Assembly: GCF_001465595.2 (NCBI RefSeq)
Contig: NZ_CP013482.1
Coordinates: forward strand, 13,294 to 77,293
From: Pandoraea apista
GTDB taxonomy: Bacteria; Pseudomonadota; Gammaproteobacteria; Burkholderiales; Burkholderiaceae
DNA: 64,000 bases
Direction: 5' to 3'
A program made the position numbers and the translations under genes. The notes beneath the pieces were generated by a model, which worked only from the letters and a program-made list of their open reading frames with translations, ran no database searches and had not been told where the DNA came from. This document shows positions 16,375 to 23,660 of this stretch, in pieces (position 1 is the stretch's first letter; every line of letters begins with the position of its first letter).

Positions 16375-17102
16375 TGGCAAAAATTCATGCGGTACTAAAC
16401 GGTAAGGGCGGCGTCGGCAAAACGTTTGTAGCGACGCACATTGCCCAGGCTATCCAATCAATTAAGGGAAAGGTCCGCGCGATCGATACGGATCCCGTCA
16501 ATGCGACGTTATTCCGATTCAAGGCGCTAGACGTCCAACGAATCGAAATCATGAAAGACGACGAGATCGACACCCGCTTATTCGACAAGCTCGTGGAATT
16601 TTGTGTGAGCGACGATACCGACGTCGTAATAGACAACGGGGCAAGCTCGTTCGTCCCGCTATCGCATTACGTGATTTCCAACCGGGTTCCGGCGCTACTT
16701 CGAGAGTTGGGGCACGAGCTAATCTTGCACGTCGTCATTGCCGGGGGGGACATGTGCCTGGATACGATCAACGGCTTTGACCAGCTCGCCAGCCAGTTCT
16801 CCACAGACGTTCAATTTGTGGTGTGGCTGAACCCGTTTGTTGGGGATGTTGTTGTGAACGGGAAGACGTTTGAGCAAATGAACGTCTACCGCACACATAA
16901 GGACCGGATCAGCGCCATCGTCGAGTTGCCGAAGGTGAAAGCCGAGACCTATGGCAAGGATCTGTCTGAAATGATGGGCGATCGACTGACTTACGACGAA
17001 GCGGTGGAAGACAGCAAACGCCATATCATGGTTCGACACCGACTCCGCTCGATGCGAGATCAAATCATGAGACAGCTCAAAGCCCTTCCGGTACTCCAAT
17101 GA
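16374..17102 (+). CDS. traL: TraL ParA-type ATPase, 242 aa
   Basis: Begins MAKIHAVLNGKGGVGKTFVA with a deviant Walker A (GKGGVGKT) of the ParA/MinD family, followed by RAIDTDPVNAT, the expected Walker A' position. Size and place equal RP4 TraL, whose precise role in transfer is not settled. Overlaps traK and traM by a few bases, so the three are translated together. Confidence 0.9.
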   Translation: MAKIHAVLNGKGGVGKTFVATHIAQAIQSIKGKVRAIDTDPVNATLFRFKALDVQRIEIMKDDEIDTRLFDKLVEFCVSDDTDVVIDNGASSFVPLSHYVISNRVPALLRELGHELILHVVIAGGDMCLDTINGFDQLASQFSTDVQFVVWLNPFVGDVVVNGKTFEQMNVYRTHKDRISAIVELPKVKAETYGKDLSEMMGDRLTYDEAVEDSKRHIMVRHRLRSMRDQIMRQLKALPVLQ

Positions 17103-17551
17103 CCGAAACCTACGTCGACGAACTCATCAAAGACATTGCCGTTCGGCACGGAGTCGCGCTCTCCCCGGACGATCCCATCTTGATCGTGTCTACTCTCAAC
17201 CGGAAGTTGATCGCTGATGGCGCGGAAGCCCAAGAGGCAATACTGCAAACATTTAAGGAGGAACTGGAAGGGATCACAGGGCGATGGAACGCCGAGTCAA
17301 AAGAGCGGGCAGAGCGCATCTTGAATGCCGCTCTCACAGCCAGCAAAGAGGCTATGACACGCACCATGAGTGAGGCCAGCACAAACATCGTCAATCGGAT
17401 CCAGGCGGAAGCCGCCGTTTATTTGCGGAGCGCCAGAGAGGAAGCAAAGGCTATCCGCACAAGCAGTATGCTCATTCTGGCTGCTAGTGGCGTTTCGTTT
17501 CTTGCCTCCGCAGGTGCCCTTCTGGCTTGGGTGGCCAACTTTAGCCGCTAA
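17099..17551 (+). CDS. traM: TraM transfer protein, 150 aa
   Basis: A mostly helical, Ala/Glu-rich protein (about 60-120 probably coiled coil) with one C-terminal hydrophobic segment (MLILAASGVSFLASAGALLA). This is the RP4 TraM layout. The last codons, F-S-R-stop, are made by a KorB operator (17540-17552). The ATG lies four bases before the traL stop. Probably anchored in the inner membrane by its tail. Confidence 0.85.
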   Translation: MTETYVDELIKDIAVRHGVALSPDDPILIVSTLNRKLIADGAEAQEAILQTFKEELEGITGRWNAESKERAERILNAALTASKEAMTRTMSEASTNIVNRIQAEAAVYLRSAREEAKAIRTSSMLILAASGVSFLASAGALLAWVANFSR

Positions 17552-17552
17552 A
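17540..17552. promoter_or_regulatory. KorB operator at the traM stop
   Basis: Perfect TTTAGCCGCTAAA. In frame it reads Phe-Ser-Arg-stop and ends traM. Confidence 0.87.
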
Positions 17553-17606
17553 AATCGGTGGCTGACGCGCCACGCGCCGAGCGTCGCCGACCACCAACCC
17601 CCCATC

Positions 17607-17633
17607 GCCCCGCCATCGAGCGGGGCTTTTTTT
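17607..17633 (+). terminator. Terminator of traKLM
   Basis: Stem GCCCCGC/GCGGGGC, loop CATCGA, then seven T. It lies 55 bases after the traM stop on the plus strand. Confidence 0.88.
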
Positions 17634-17641
17634 GCCCGTGT

Positions 17642-17654
17642 TTTAGCCGCTAAA
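17642..17654. promoter_or_regulatory. KorB operator downstream of traM
   Basis: Perfect TTTAGCCGCTAAA, 102 bases from the one at the traM stop. It lies between the traKLM terminator and the kfrA remnant. Confidence 0.87.
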
Positions 17655-17687
17655 AAGTCAACCTAAACCTCTTGCTCAGTTTTATAG

Positions 17688-17930
17688 GTGCAGGCCAAGG
17701 CCGAGGCGGCCGAGCAGACTCACCAGGAGCAGCGCAAGACGATGGCGGCCGAGGCGCACCGCCAGGCCGAGCGGCTGACCGCCGCCTAGGGCGAGCGCGA
17801 CCAGGCGAAGCGCGATGCCGCGCAGGCAAGGGAGGAAGCAGCCGGGCTGCGCGGCCGGCTGGAAGCTCTGAAAGCCGTCATGGCCCAAGGCCGGCCGACT
17901 GATCTCAGCGGCGGACGCAAAAAGACCTGA
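17688..17930 (+). pseudogene. kfrA-like C-terminal remnant
   Basis: One frame reads as an Ala/Glu/Gln/Arg-rich coiled coil (QAKAEAAEQTHQEQRKTMAA, then EAHRQAERLTAA). It is broken by TAG, continues GERDQAKRDAAQAREEAAGL in the same frame, and ends GGRKKT at TGA 17928. This resembles the alpha-helical tail of the IncP coiled-coil protein KfrA. The DNA-binding N-terminus is absent. The base composition is more GC-rich than the flanks. It points opposite to the kfrC-like and fic-kfrB genes, so it was probably inverted or moved as well as truncated. Confidence 0.6.
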
Positions 17931-18040
17931 TAAACCGGTTGATTTTCCTTAAAAGCGCAAAGGGAAGCGCGATGCTGCAAAAGAGCGTGAGTTTTTCACT
18001 CGCGACGACTGACGATCAAGGCGGATTAGCGCACACCGAC

Positions 18041-18075
18041 AAAAAACAAAAGGGGCACTTCCGTGCCCCTTTTTT
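18041..18075. terminator. Bidirectional terminator
   Basis: Stem AGGGGCAC/GTGCCCCT with loop TTCC. A run of A precedes it and a run of T follows it, so it can act on both strands, between the plus-strand kfrA remnant and the converging minus-strand kfrC-like gene. Confidence 0.85.
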
Positions 18076-18087
18076 GCGCCAGATGAG

Positions 18088-18681
18088 TCAAACATCCCTT
18101 CGCAACGACAACCCTCTGCCGTGCGACACGGATTTTCCTTCTGTCTGCTGCTTGCGCTTTAACTTGGCATGCGTCTCGTGCGCGCGGCGGGCGCTTTCTA
18201 GTTCGTCCCAATGCTCGGCCAATTGTGGATGATCACGGCGAAATTTCGCAGCGGCCAACTGCTCCAGCTTCCCGCCCCACACGTCGTGCCCTTCGGCGAT
18301 TACACGAACTGAGTCAAGGCGACTCGAGATCCGCTGGATCGTGGTACGCTGCCGTGCCATTTCTCGCTCCCATGTGGCTCGGCGTGTACGCGGCGTGAGT
18401 ATGCCGGGGCGCTTCGACTGCATGCCAGCGACTCGTCCTTGCTGCTCACGTAACAGAGCCTCAAGTCGCTCCTCTATACGCACCACCTGAGCGTGCTTCG
18501 CGCCGATGTATGACTCCAGCCCGGCAACATATTCATTGGCGACGTCTGGAATGGGTTCGTGTTGAACGTCCGCGACCGCCTCGGCCGCTTCGCCCGAAAG
18601 CGCGTCCGCTTTCGCCTCGACTTCTGATCTGCGGTCAGCAGACACGGCCAGCCTTTGCATATCCCGTTTCGTGAGCATCAT
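18088..18681 (-). CDS. KfrC-like helical protein, 197 aa
   Basis: ATG at 18681 with GAGGGA close upstream. The product is a long helical protein: Ala/Glu-rich at 20-45, RIEERLEALLREQQGRVAGM in the middle, then DVWGGKLEQLAAAKFRRDHP, a basic C-terminus and no membrane segment. The place, directly after a KfrB domain and on the same strand, corresponds to kfrC in IncP plasmids. The name rests mainly on position. Transcribed with the fic-kfrB gene. Confidence 0.55.
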   Translation of the reverse strand: MMLTKRDMQRLAVSADRRSEVEAKADALSGEAAEAVADVQHEPIPDVANEYVAGLESYIGAKHAQVVRIEERLEALLREQQGRVAGMQSKRPGILTPRTRRATWEREMARQRTTIQRISSRLDSVRVIAEGHDVWGGKLEQLAAAKFRRDHPQLAEHWDELESARRAHETHAKLKRKQQTEGKSVSHGRGLSLRRDV

Positions 18682-18696
18682 CAGTCCCTCAATCAG

Positions 18697-19656
18697 TTAG
18701 CGGGACAATCCTCGGCCTTGATGCTGACCGACCGCCGCAACAACGGCACGCCCCGTGGTCTGATTGTAAGAGATAGATTTGCTGCTGCCAATTTCAGGGG
18801 ATTTATCGAAATTAGACCGTTCATGAACGACAAACTGCTTCCCGACCTGCTGGAAAACACTAACCTTGTCGACGTGGACTATCGCACCTTCGGTTGTTGC
18901 CTTTCTGTCTGCTGGCACGGCCAGGGAAATGTTATAGATGCCTGGTTTAAGACCGTTCGCCTTATCCACCCGATCATTGCGCCAGGTTGGCTGCCCCGAC
19001 GCATCGCTGGGTGGTTGCTCGCTTTGAACGATTCGTTGACCATTCATGACGAGTACACGGTGCTTCATGAATCCGCTCCTCGGTTCGTGGTACCGCCCTT
19101 GAATTGGAGCGATCACCGGTTCAATGATGGCGGCGAGCGCCTTCGAGTCCGCATTTACTACCGCCAAATCGCGCGCGAAGTAAAGTCGCGCTCTCGCCTC
19201 CCTGTCCACAGGAAGCCGTGACCAGCCCAACTCAAATCCGGCCTGCATGGCCAGGTCTGATGTGAACTGTCGTAGCGTCCTGCTATTCCCCTCGCGAAAC
19301 GGATGAACTGCGTCCAGCTCACCGTACAAATGCGCTACCTTCGTTGCGAAGGCTCTCTGATCTAGTTGTTTTAAGTAGCCGTCTGCCGACAGGCTATCGA
19401 AGATTTTCGCCAGCTCAGGCACGACAGCGCGCAGGTCTCCGGCCCAGTCATACACCCCCTCAAAAATACGGCGGTGCGTCTCTCTCAGTCGGCCAGGGCC
19501 GAACGGCAATGTGATGGGGGAGGTTGCTATCGCGACAAGATTGAAAGCGACCATTTGCCCCTCAAAGGCATCTAGGTCGTGCTGCGTCCGACAGTCAGCC
19601 AGGTTTCTCAGGACTGTCGAACCGTCGTAGCAGTAAGGATCTCTGCGCGCCGTCAT
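18697..19656 (-). CDS. Fic toxin fused to a KfrB-like domain, 319 aa
   Basis: Residues about 40-160 form a Fic domain, which usually transfers AMP to target proteins. The motif is HPFREGNSRTLRQF at 118-131, with Ser where the classical motif has Gly (GNGR). Residues about 238-306 match the pattern of the KfrB domain of IncP plasmids: GAIVHVDKVSVFQQVGKQFV, then SISY. So a toxin and a plasmid-stability domain are in one protein. The start overlaps the stop of the small gene at 19653 by ATGA, as toxin-antitoxin pairs do. VbhT of Bartonella is a Fic protein linked to conjugation with a small antitoxin, a parallel but with a different C-terminal domain. Confidence 0.8.
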   Translation of the reverse strand: MTARRDPYCYDGSTVLRNLADCRTQHDLDAFEGQMVAFNLVAIATSPITLPFGPGRLRETHRRIFEGVYDWAGDLRAVVPELAKIFDSLSADGYLKQLDQRAFATKVAHLYGELDAVHPFREGNSRTLRQFTSDLAMQAGFELGWSRLPVDREARARLYFARDLAVVNADSKALAAIIEPVIAPIQGRYHEPRSGFMKHRVLVMNGQRIVQSEQPPSDASGQPTWRNDRVDKANGLKPGIYNISLAVPADRKATTEGAIVHVDKVSVFQQVGKQFVVHERSNFDKSPEIGSSKSISYNQTTGRAVVAAVGQHQGRGLSR

Positions 19657-19847
19657 GCCAACGCGTGAGCGCGGGCATGCTGAGCGTGATATGCGCGAAT
19701 CTTCTCGCGACCGTCTTCTAAACTGTTCTCACCGGCGATCACTTGTGCTTTGACTGCCTCATAACGAGCGTCCTCCGATGGAGTCAGCCCTTCGAGACTA
19801 AGGCTGGCCTCGGCCTTCCGAAAGGCTTCCGCGTAGTTTTTGTTCAT
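19653..19847 (-). CDS. VbhA-like Fic antitoxin, 64 aa
   Basis: Fic inhibitors carry a helix with the motif (S/T)xxxE(G/N). Here residues 13-22 read EASLSLEGLT, giving Ser15-xxx-Glu19-Gly20. The Glu would block ATP positioning in the partner Fic protein. Size and acidic-helical character match VbhA (about 60 aa). It is translated first and overlaps the toxin start by ATGA. A KorB operator lies about 117 bases upstream, tying the pair to the plasmid's central control. Confidence 0.8.
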   Translation of the reverse strand: MNKNYAEAFRKAEASLSLEGLTPSEDARYEAVKAQVIAGENSLEDGREKIRAYHAQHARAHALA

Positions 19848-19963
19848 GATGGCGAAGTCCTAAACGTGGCACGGAAACAACAATAGTTTAGCGCATTACA
19901 CCTAAATTCACATTCCCAATTTGCTGTCAACTGAAAATTACGGCTAACCGAAAATCCGATTTT

Positions 19964-19976
19964 TTTAGCGGCTAAA
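19964..19976. promoter_or_regulatory. KorB operator upstream of the Fic antitoxin gene
   Basis: Perfect TTTAGCGGCTAAA in the 183-base gap between korB and the antitoxin gene. A partial KorA-like word GTTTAGC lies nearer the gene at 19886-19892. Confidence 0.87.
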
Positions 19977-19989
19977 ATTCTCACCCCGT

Positions 19990-20013
19990 AAAAAAATCCC
20001 GCCGTAGCGGGAT
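19990..20013 (-). terminator. Terminator after korB
   Basis: Stem ATCCCGC/GCGGGAT with loop CGTA, followed on the minus strand by a T-run (plus-strand A-run 19990-19996). It lies 18 bases past the korB stop. Confidence 0.83.
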
Positions 20014-20030
20014 CTTGTGAGAAGAGTGTG

Positions 20031-21059
20031 TCAGCCTTCTACCAATGCCACCAATTGAACGTCACTCAAACTTGCTTCCACCTCCTGGCCGTCATCGTCG
20101 TATTTGAGCCACGCGAACCCTTCGGCTGGAGGACGCTTATTCAACATCAGACGTGCGGGACGATCACTGTAGCGCACCTGCACGATTGCTTTTTTCAGCT
20201 TGTCCGGATCGGGTTCCCGAATTCCCTTCCCGCCGTCTGCTTTGCCTTCACCTTTGTTCTGTTGACGACCCGCCTCCGCGTCTGTTTGCCCGGTAAGTCC
20301 GTCGACCGTGTTGGGGTCACGATCCGCCGATTGACTATCGATGAATTCGCGGAGCAACTTGATCGAGCCACGCGTAATTTCCTGATCCGGGTCATCCAGC
20401 CAGTCTTCAACTTCCTTCGGATTCGCTTTGTGCGCCTTGACCAACTCGTTGACGACAGTCACATCCCGAACACGGTCATTGTAGAAAGCCTCCGCAATGG
20501 GTTCCGGGAGATCGAGAAGGGCAACGTGCTGGGAAATGAAGGCTGCGGATTTACCTAATGCCTCTGCGATTTCCCCTTTCTTGAATCCTTGAGACAAGCG
20601 CTTTCCGATGTGGTCAGCAATTTCACGCGCGGTCAATCCATCGCGCTGAATATTTTCGATGACTTGATCGTCTCGATCGTAGTCGTTATCCAGAAAGCCA
20701 GGGATCTGCGAAAATCCGGCCCACTTCGTGCCGCGATAGCGGCGTGCACCGTGATTAATCAAAAAGCGTCCTGGGGCATCCGGGTTGTCACGAAGAGAAA
20801 TGGGCGTCTTGATGCGGCCACGCCGCTTGATCGTAGCGCCCAACTCCGCGATGCTCTCGGGGGAGAAACCAGGGTTTTCGGGGCCCCGCGGCTGCGCAGG
20901 ATCCTCGTCGATCAAGCTCATGTCGAACATGCGCGGGCCGCCATCATTAGCCGTCGGCGTGGGCTTCTTCAACAACGATGCGAGATCCCCGACTTTCTCG
21001 AGACCAAGGCCGCCGCGCTTCTGCTGTTGGTTTTGACCTGCCTTTGCCGTAGCACCCAT
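20031..21059 (-). CDS. korB: KorB: ParB-family partition protein and repressor, 342 aa
   Basis: ParB/KorB family. The CTP-binding box GARRYRG lies at 104-110 and the helix-turn-helix GFKKGEIAEALGKSAAFISQ at about 158-177. Then come an acidic Asp/Gly linker and a C-terminal dimer domain (ATG at 21059 overlaps the incC stop). In RP4, KorB binds TTTAGCSGCTAAA, represses backbone promoters with KorA and TrbA, and works with IncC in partition. Ten perfect copies of that operator occur in this plasmid, direct support for the name. Confidence 0.97.
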   Translation of the reverse strand: MGATAKAGQNQQQKRGGLGLEKVGDLASLLKKPTPTANDGGPRMFDMSLIDEDPAQPRGPENPGFSPESIAELGATIKRRGRIKTPISLRDNPDAPGRFLINHGARRYRGTKWAGFSQIPGFLDNDYDRDDQVIENIQRDGLTAREIADHIGKRLSQGFKKGEIAEALGKSAAFISQHVALLDLPEPIAEAFYNDRVRDVTVVNELVKAHKANPKEVEDWLDDPDQEITRGSIKLLREFIDSQSADRDPNTVDGLTGQTDAEAGRQQNKGEGKADGGKGIREPDPDKLKKAIVQVRYSDRPARLMLNKRPPAEGFAWLKYDDDGQEVEASLSDVQLVALVEG

Positions 21060-22135
21060 TACACAAGCTCCATTTTCTTAAACACATAATCAATCATCGC
21101 GCGCATTTCCCTGGTTGCCACCCGCGCTGCGGTCTTCTTCACATGCCAGACTGGCATTTGATCACCCACGGCTTCCGCGATGCTGTCGCGCAGACCGATC
21201 GCAACAGGGGCCACAAGGTCAGGATAGGCATTCTTTACTTGGGCCAAGTTATCCAGGTGGCGTGGCTTCCGGCTATCGATCTTGTTCGGGATCATCCCGA
21301 TGAATTCAAGCCCAGGGTTGTAGTCCATAAGGTTGTGGATGACCGTCAGCAACTTTGCGATGCCCTGCAAGCTGTAGGCTTCCATTTCCAGGGGGCAAAA
21401 CACATAATCACTCGATACAAGCACCGCACTCAGAATGACGCCAAGAGAGGGCGGGGTGTCGATCACCGCAACGTCGACATAATCGCCCAGCGCCTCCATA
21501 TTCGCCCGGAAATTCCCCATTGCCTCCGCCTGATCCATCTTCTCTACGTCGGCCAACGCGTCGTCAGCAGCGATCAGTGACAGACCAGTGTTATCCCGCT
21601 CGTCAAAATAGGAGCGCAAGTCTTCAGGAGTTCCAGTGAATAGGGCACTGGCCGGATAGCCACTGTCGCGACTGGAGAGTGTCCAGCTCGCGCTACCTTG
21701 GGTATCGCAGTCGATTACGGCCGCACGCACGCCCATCTCTTCCAGAGCGAACGCAATATGAACTGTCTGCGATGTCTTTCCCTGCCCCCCCTTCTGGATT
21801 GCGCCAGCAATAGCCTTCAGCCGCGTGTTTCCGATTTTTTTTCCGCGTCGCGCGCCCACTTCTTCACGATGAACGCTTGCCGTACCGGCAAGATTGCCGT
21901 TACTCGCTCGAACCCTTGAGGCAGATCGACCTTTTTGTGCGCTTCCCACACCCGATTTACCGCCTGCGACACGGCTCCGCGAGTGAGGTTTAGCTCCTTC
22001 ACGAACGTCGCTTGCTGCTGTCCGTTCACCAGCACTGCCCGAGCTATGTCGAGCGTTTGCTGTCCCACGTCCAGCCCGCGAGTTGCCTTCACGAACTGCG
22101 CTTCCGTCAATGCCTTCTTCATGATTTCCACCCAT
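21059..22135 (-). CDS. incC: IncC: ParA-type partition ATPase, long form, 358 aa
   Basis: ATG at 22135 (MGGNHEEGIDGSAVREGNSR) begins 13 bases before korA, as incC1 does in RP4. The first ~110 residues overlap korA in another frame and are basic, low-complexity. The ATPase core follows: deviant Walker A QKGGQGKTSQ, AVIDCDTQGSASWTL and VAVIDTPPSLGV. RP4 also makes a short form starting after korA; here a start near the end of korA is possible (a CTG follows GGA) but unproven. Works with KorB in segregation. Confidence 0.94.
   Translation of the reverse strand: MGGNHEEGIDGSAVREGNSRAGRGTANARHSSGSAGERTAASDVREGAKPHSRSRVAGGKSGVGSAQKGRSASRVRASNGNLAGTASVHREEVGARRGKKIGNTRLKAIAGAIQKGGQGKTSQTVHIAFALEEMGVRAAVIDCDTQGSASWTLSSRDSGYPASALFTGTPEDLRSYFDERDNTGLSLIAADDALADVEKMDQAEAMGNFRANMEALGDYVDVAVIDTPPSLGVILSAVLVSSDYVFCPLEMEAYSLQGIAKLLTVIHNLMDYNPGLEFIGMIPNKIDSRKPRHLDNLAQVKNAYPDLVAPVAIGLRDSIAEAVGDQMPVWHVKKTAARVATREMRAMIDYVFKKMELV
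21817..22122 (-). CDS. korA: KorA global repressor, 101 aa
   Basis: MKKALTEAQFVKATRGLDVG, then the helix-turn-helix LNLTRGAVSQAVNRVWEAHK and the dimerisation tail LPQGFERVTAILPVRQAFIV, all close to RP4 KorA (about 101 aa). ATG at 22122 with GGTGGAA upstream; three extra codons are open but unneeded. Wholly embedded in incC in another frame, the classic IncP arrangement. Operators GTTTAGCTAAAC occur at its own promoter and, with one change, at the ssb-repA promoter. Confidence 0.97.
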   Translation of the reverse strand: MKKALTEAQFVKATRGLDVGQQTLDIARAVLVNGQQQATFVKELNLTRGAVSQAVNRVWEAHKKVDLPQGFERVTAILPVRQAFIVKKWARDAEKKSETRG

Positions 22136-22194
22136 AAAACACTCTCTCCGCGTCAAGGGTTCAACAAGCGGTGTCAGCCGCAACCATGAAACAT

Positions 22195-22239
22195 AGTTTA
22201 GCTAAACTTCGATATGCCGTCAACACTTTAGCCGCTAAA
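22195..22239 (-). promoter_or_regulatory. korA promoter with KorA and KorB operators
   Basis: On the minus strand TTGACG (22218-22223), 17 bases, TAAACT (22195-22200). A perfect KorA operator GTTTAGCTAAAC (22196-22207) covers the -10 element. A perfect KorB operator (22227-22239) lies just upstream of -35. This is the RP4 korA promoter layout and gives autorepression. Confidence 0.92.
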
Positions 22240-22252
22240 ATTCTTATGCTGG

Positions 22253-22277
22253 CAAAAAAAACCCGGCAAGGCCGGGT
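22253..22277 (-). terminator. Terminator after kleE
   Basis: Stem ACCCGGC/GCCGGGT, loop AAG, with eight T on the minus strand (plus-strand A-run 22253-22260). It separates the kle transcript from korA. Confidence 0.83.
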
Positions 22278-22318
22278 CTATCATACGCCAGTGATTGACG
22301 CATATTGAGGCGCTTCAT

Positions 22319-22678
22319 CTAAACGCCCTTTGGTCTAAAACAGGTAACGAAGTAGGTCAACGCAGCGAGTACAGCGAAGTGCAGCAGGAACGTGAGGCCC
22401 GCGTGAACGCCTGGCGTTTCCCAATGCCAGAGCATCCTAAAAAACTGAAATGCAACATCGAGAGACAGAAGCCATTTAACCGGTCTCCAAAACAGTGCGA
22501 GCGTTACCCATAGCGCCTTGACTATCGCCAACAACACGGGAGTCAGGCCGACGCGGGTCGTCTTCGCACCCTTTCCTGGCGTAAAGACAGCCGAGGGCGG
22601 GGGCAACTCAACAGTCTTCCCCTCGGAACGCTCAACGGTCGGGGGGGTGCCCCCCGGAAACTTGATGACATTCGACAT
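22319..22678 (-). CDS. kleE: KleE stability protein, 119 aa
   Basis: MSNVIKFPGGTPPTVERSEG and the C-terminal WHWETPGVHAGLTFLLHFAV, then FRPKGV, are nearly the words of RP4 KleE. There are two hydrophobic segments (about 46-66 and 90-112), so it is membrane-associated. ATG at 22678 with GAGGG upstream; the longer open frame to 22822 is not needed. Its role is unclear; kle genes are KorA/KorC-controlled in RP4. The other kle genes (kleB-D, kleF) are not evident here. Confidence 0.9.
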   Translation of the reverse strand: MSNVIKFPGGTPPTVERSEGKTVELPPPSAVFTPGKGAKTTRVGLTPVLLAIVKALWVTLALFWRPVKWLLSLDVAFQFFRMLWHWETPGVHAGLTFLLHFAVLAALTYFVTCFRPKGV

Positions 22679-22793
22679 GACTTGACCCTCTACACAATTG
22701 CAGGTTGAATAGTACCCGCAAGCAATCTCCGCGTAGCTTGTGGTTCGATGTGTCAGCGTCGGCCGGACGCCCTGGCTATCCGGGGCGTCATCT

Positions 22794-22991
22794 CTACTTC
22801 TTCGGACGCACGTCCCCCGCACTCAACATCGCTGCCACAAGGCGCATTTCTTCTGGCGGCGTCATGCATCTTGCACACACGTCGGCCAGCTCCTTTGCAT
22901 CCGCTCGAAACACCGCAGACGCACTATACAGCGTGGGATAACTCATCCCACAGCGACGGCAGACAGTTGCCGTCACAGAAAACATTTTCAT
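22794..22991 (-). CDS. Small zinc-ribbon-like protein in the kle operon, 65 aa
   Basis: ATG at 22991 with GGGAAAG upstream. CRRC at about 11-14 and CARC at about 39-42 would bind one zinc ion. It is the first gene after the 23042-23087 promoter, in the place of kleA/kleB of RP4. I cannot assign it to either. Followed by kleE 115 bases downstream. Confidence 0.6.
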   Translation of the reverse strand: MKMFSVTATVCRRCGMSYPTLYSASAVFRADAKELADVCARCMTPPEEMRLVAAMLSAGDVRPKK

Positions 22992-23041
22992 CGGACTTTC
23001 CCGGTCGTTGACCTGAGCGACTAGCTCGGCCTTACGCTTAC

Positions 23042-23087
23042 AGCATAGGTCTTAAAGACCTATTTTGCAAGCGAAATTTAGCTAAAC
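23042..23087 (-). promoter_or_regulatory. kle promoter with palindromic operator (KorC candidate) and KorA-like site
   Basis: Minus strand TTGCAA (23065-23070), 17 bases, TATGCT (23042-23047). The spacer and -10 are covered by ATAGGTCTTAAAGACCTAT (23045-23063), 9-base arms around one base. An 11/12 KorA operator (ATTTAGCTAAAC) lies at 23076-23087. The same palindrome sits in the klc promoter at 24609-24627. In RP4, KorC controls klc and kle promoters together. Confidence 0.75.
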
Positions 23088-23351
23088 ATCGTTTGCCGTC
23101 ATGCCTTTCTGCCAGATTCTGGCGATACCCGCAAAGTCACAGAAGATCGCCCAAGCGGCATACGGGATCGGTGCGTCCTCACCAATCCAGCGTCTCACCT
23201 GGCGCCCATCCGCAATACCAACGAGTTTCGCTGCCTGTGCGCCGCTCAACCCGGTTCTTCTCAGGATCTCGCGTACCTCCTCACCATTTGGCCGCAACCA
23301 TTCGTCGGAAAACGGGGTGAGGCAACCTTCTCGGATTTTGCTTTGCTCCAT
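23082..23351 (-). CDS. korC: KorC-like repressor, 89 aa
   Basis: LRPNGEEVREILRRTGLSGA, QAAKLVGIADGRQVRRWIGE and IPYAAWAIFCDFAGIARIW form a compact helix-turn-helix protein (recognition helix near RQVRRWIG) of KorC type. Size (RP4 KorC about 85 aa) and the order klcB, korC, kle, korA all fit RP4. Two matching palindromic promoter elements at the klc and kle operons are the likely targets. Confidence 0.8.
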   Translation of the reverse strand: MEQSKIREGCLTPFSDEWLRPNGEEVREILRRTGLSGAQAAKLVGIADGRQVRRWIGEDAPIPYAAWAIFCDFAGIARIWQKGMTANDV

Positions 23352-23405
23352 TGCGTCCCTTGCAAGTTATCTCGATGGCAAGATTTTACCCGCCCCGATC
23401 AACGG

Positions 23406-23615
23406 TTACGCCGGTTCCAGCTCGTCAAAGCCGTACAACGTTTGAATGCACTTGGGATCTGAGTAAACGACGCAACGACCCAGGCGGCTTGTGTGGTAAG
23501 TCGCAGGCTTGTCATCGTAGGCCCACACTGAGTGATCGTTGACTTTAGCGACCACTACAACCCTTCCGGTCCTTGTGCCAAGGCGTGAGCTGACGACCTT
23601 GCAACGCTGGTGCAC
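23406..23615 (-). CDS. Unknown basic protein, 69 aa
   Basis: GTG start at 23615; product MHQRCKVVSSRLGTRTGRVV onward, with beta-rich spacing and no signal. Its middle (VVVVAKVNDHSVWAY) resembles a small barrel but I cannot name it. Lies between the klcB-like and korC genes, where RP4 has nothing. Likely cotranscribed. Confidence 0.4.
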   Translation of the reverse strand: MHQRCKVVSSRLGTRTGRVVVVAKVNDHSVWAYDDKPATYHTSRLGRCVVYSDPKCIQTLYGFDELEPA

Positions 23616-23660
23616 AAATAGGGGAGGTGTGTCATGCCCTGCCCGGACGATCTCCGGTGA

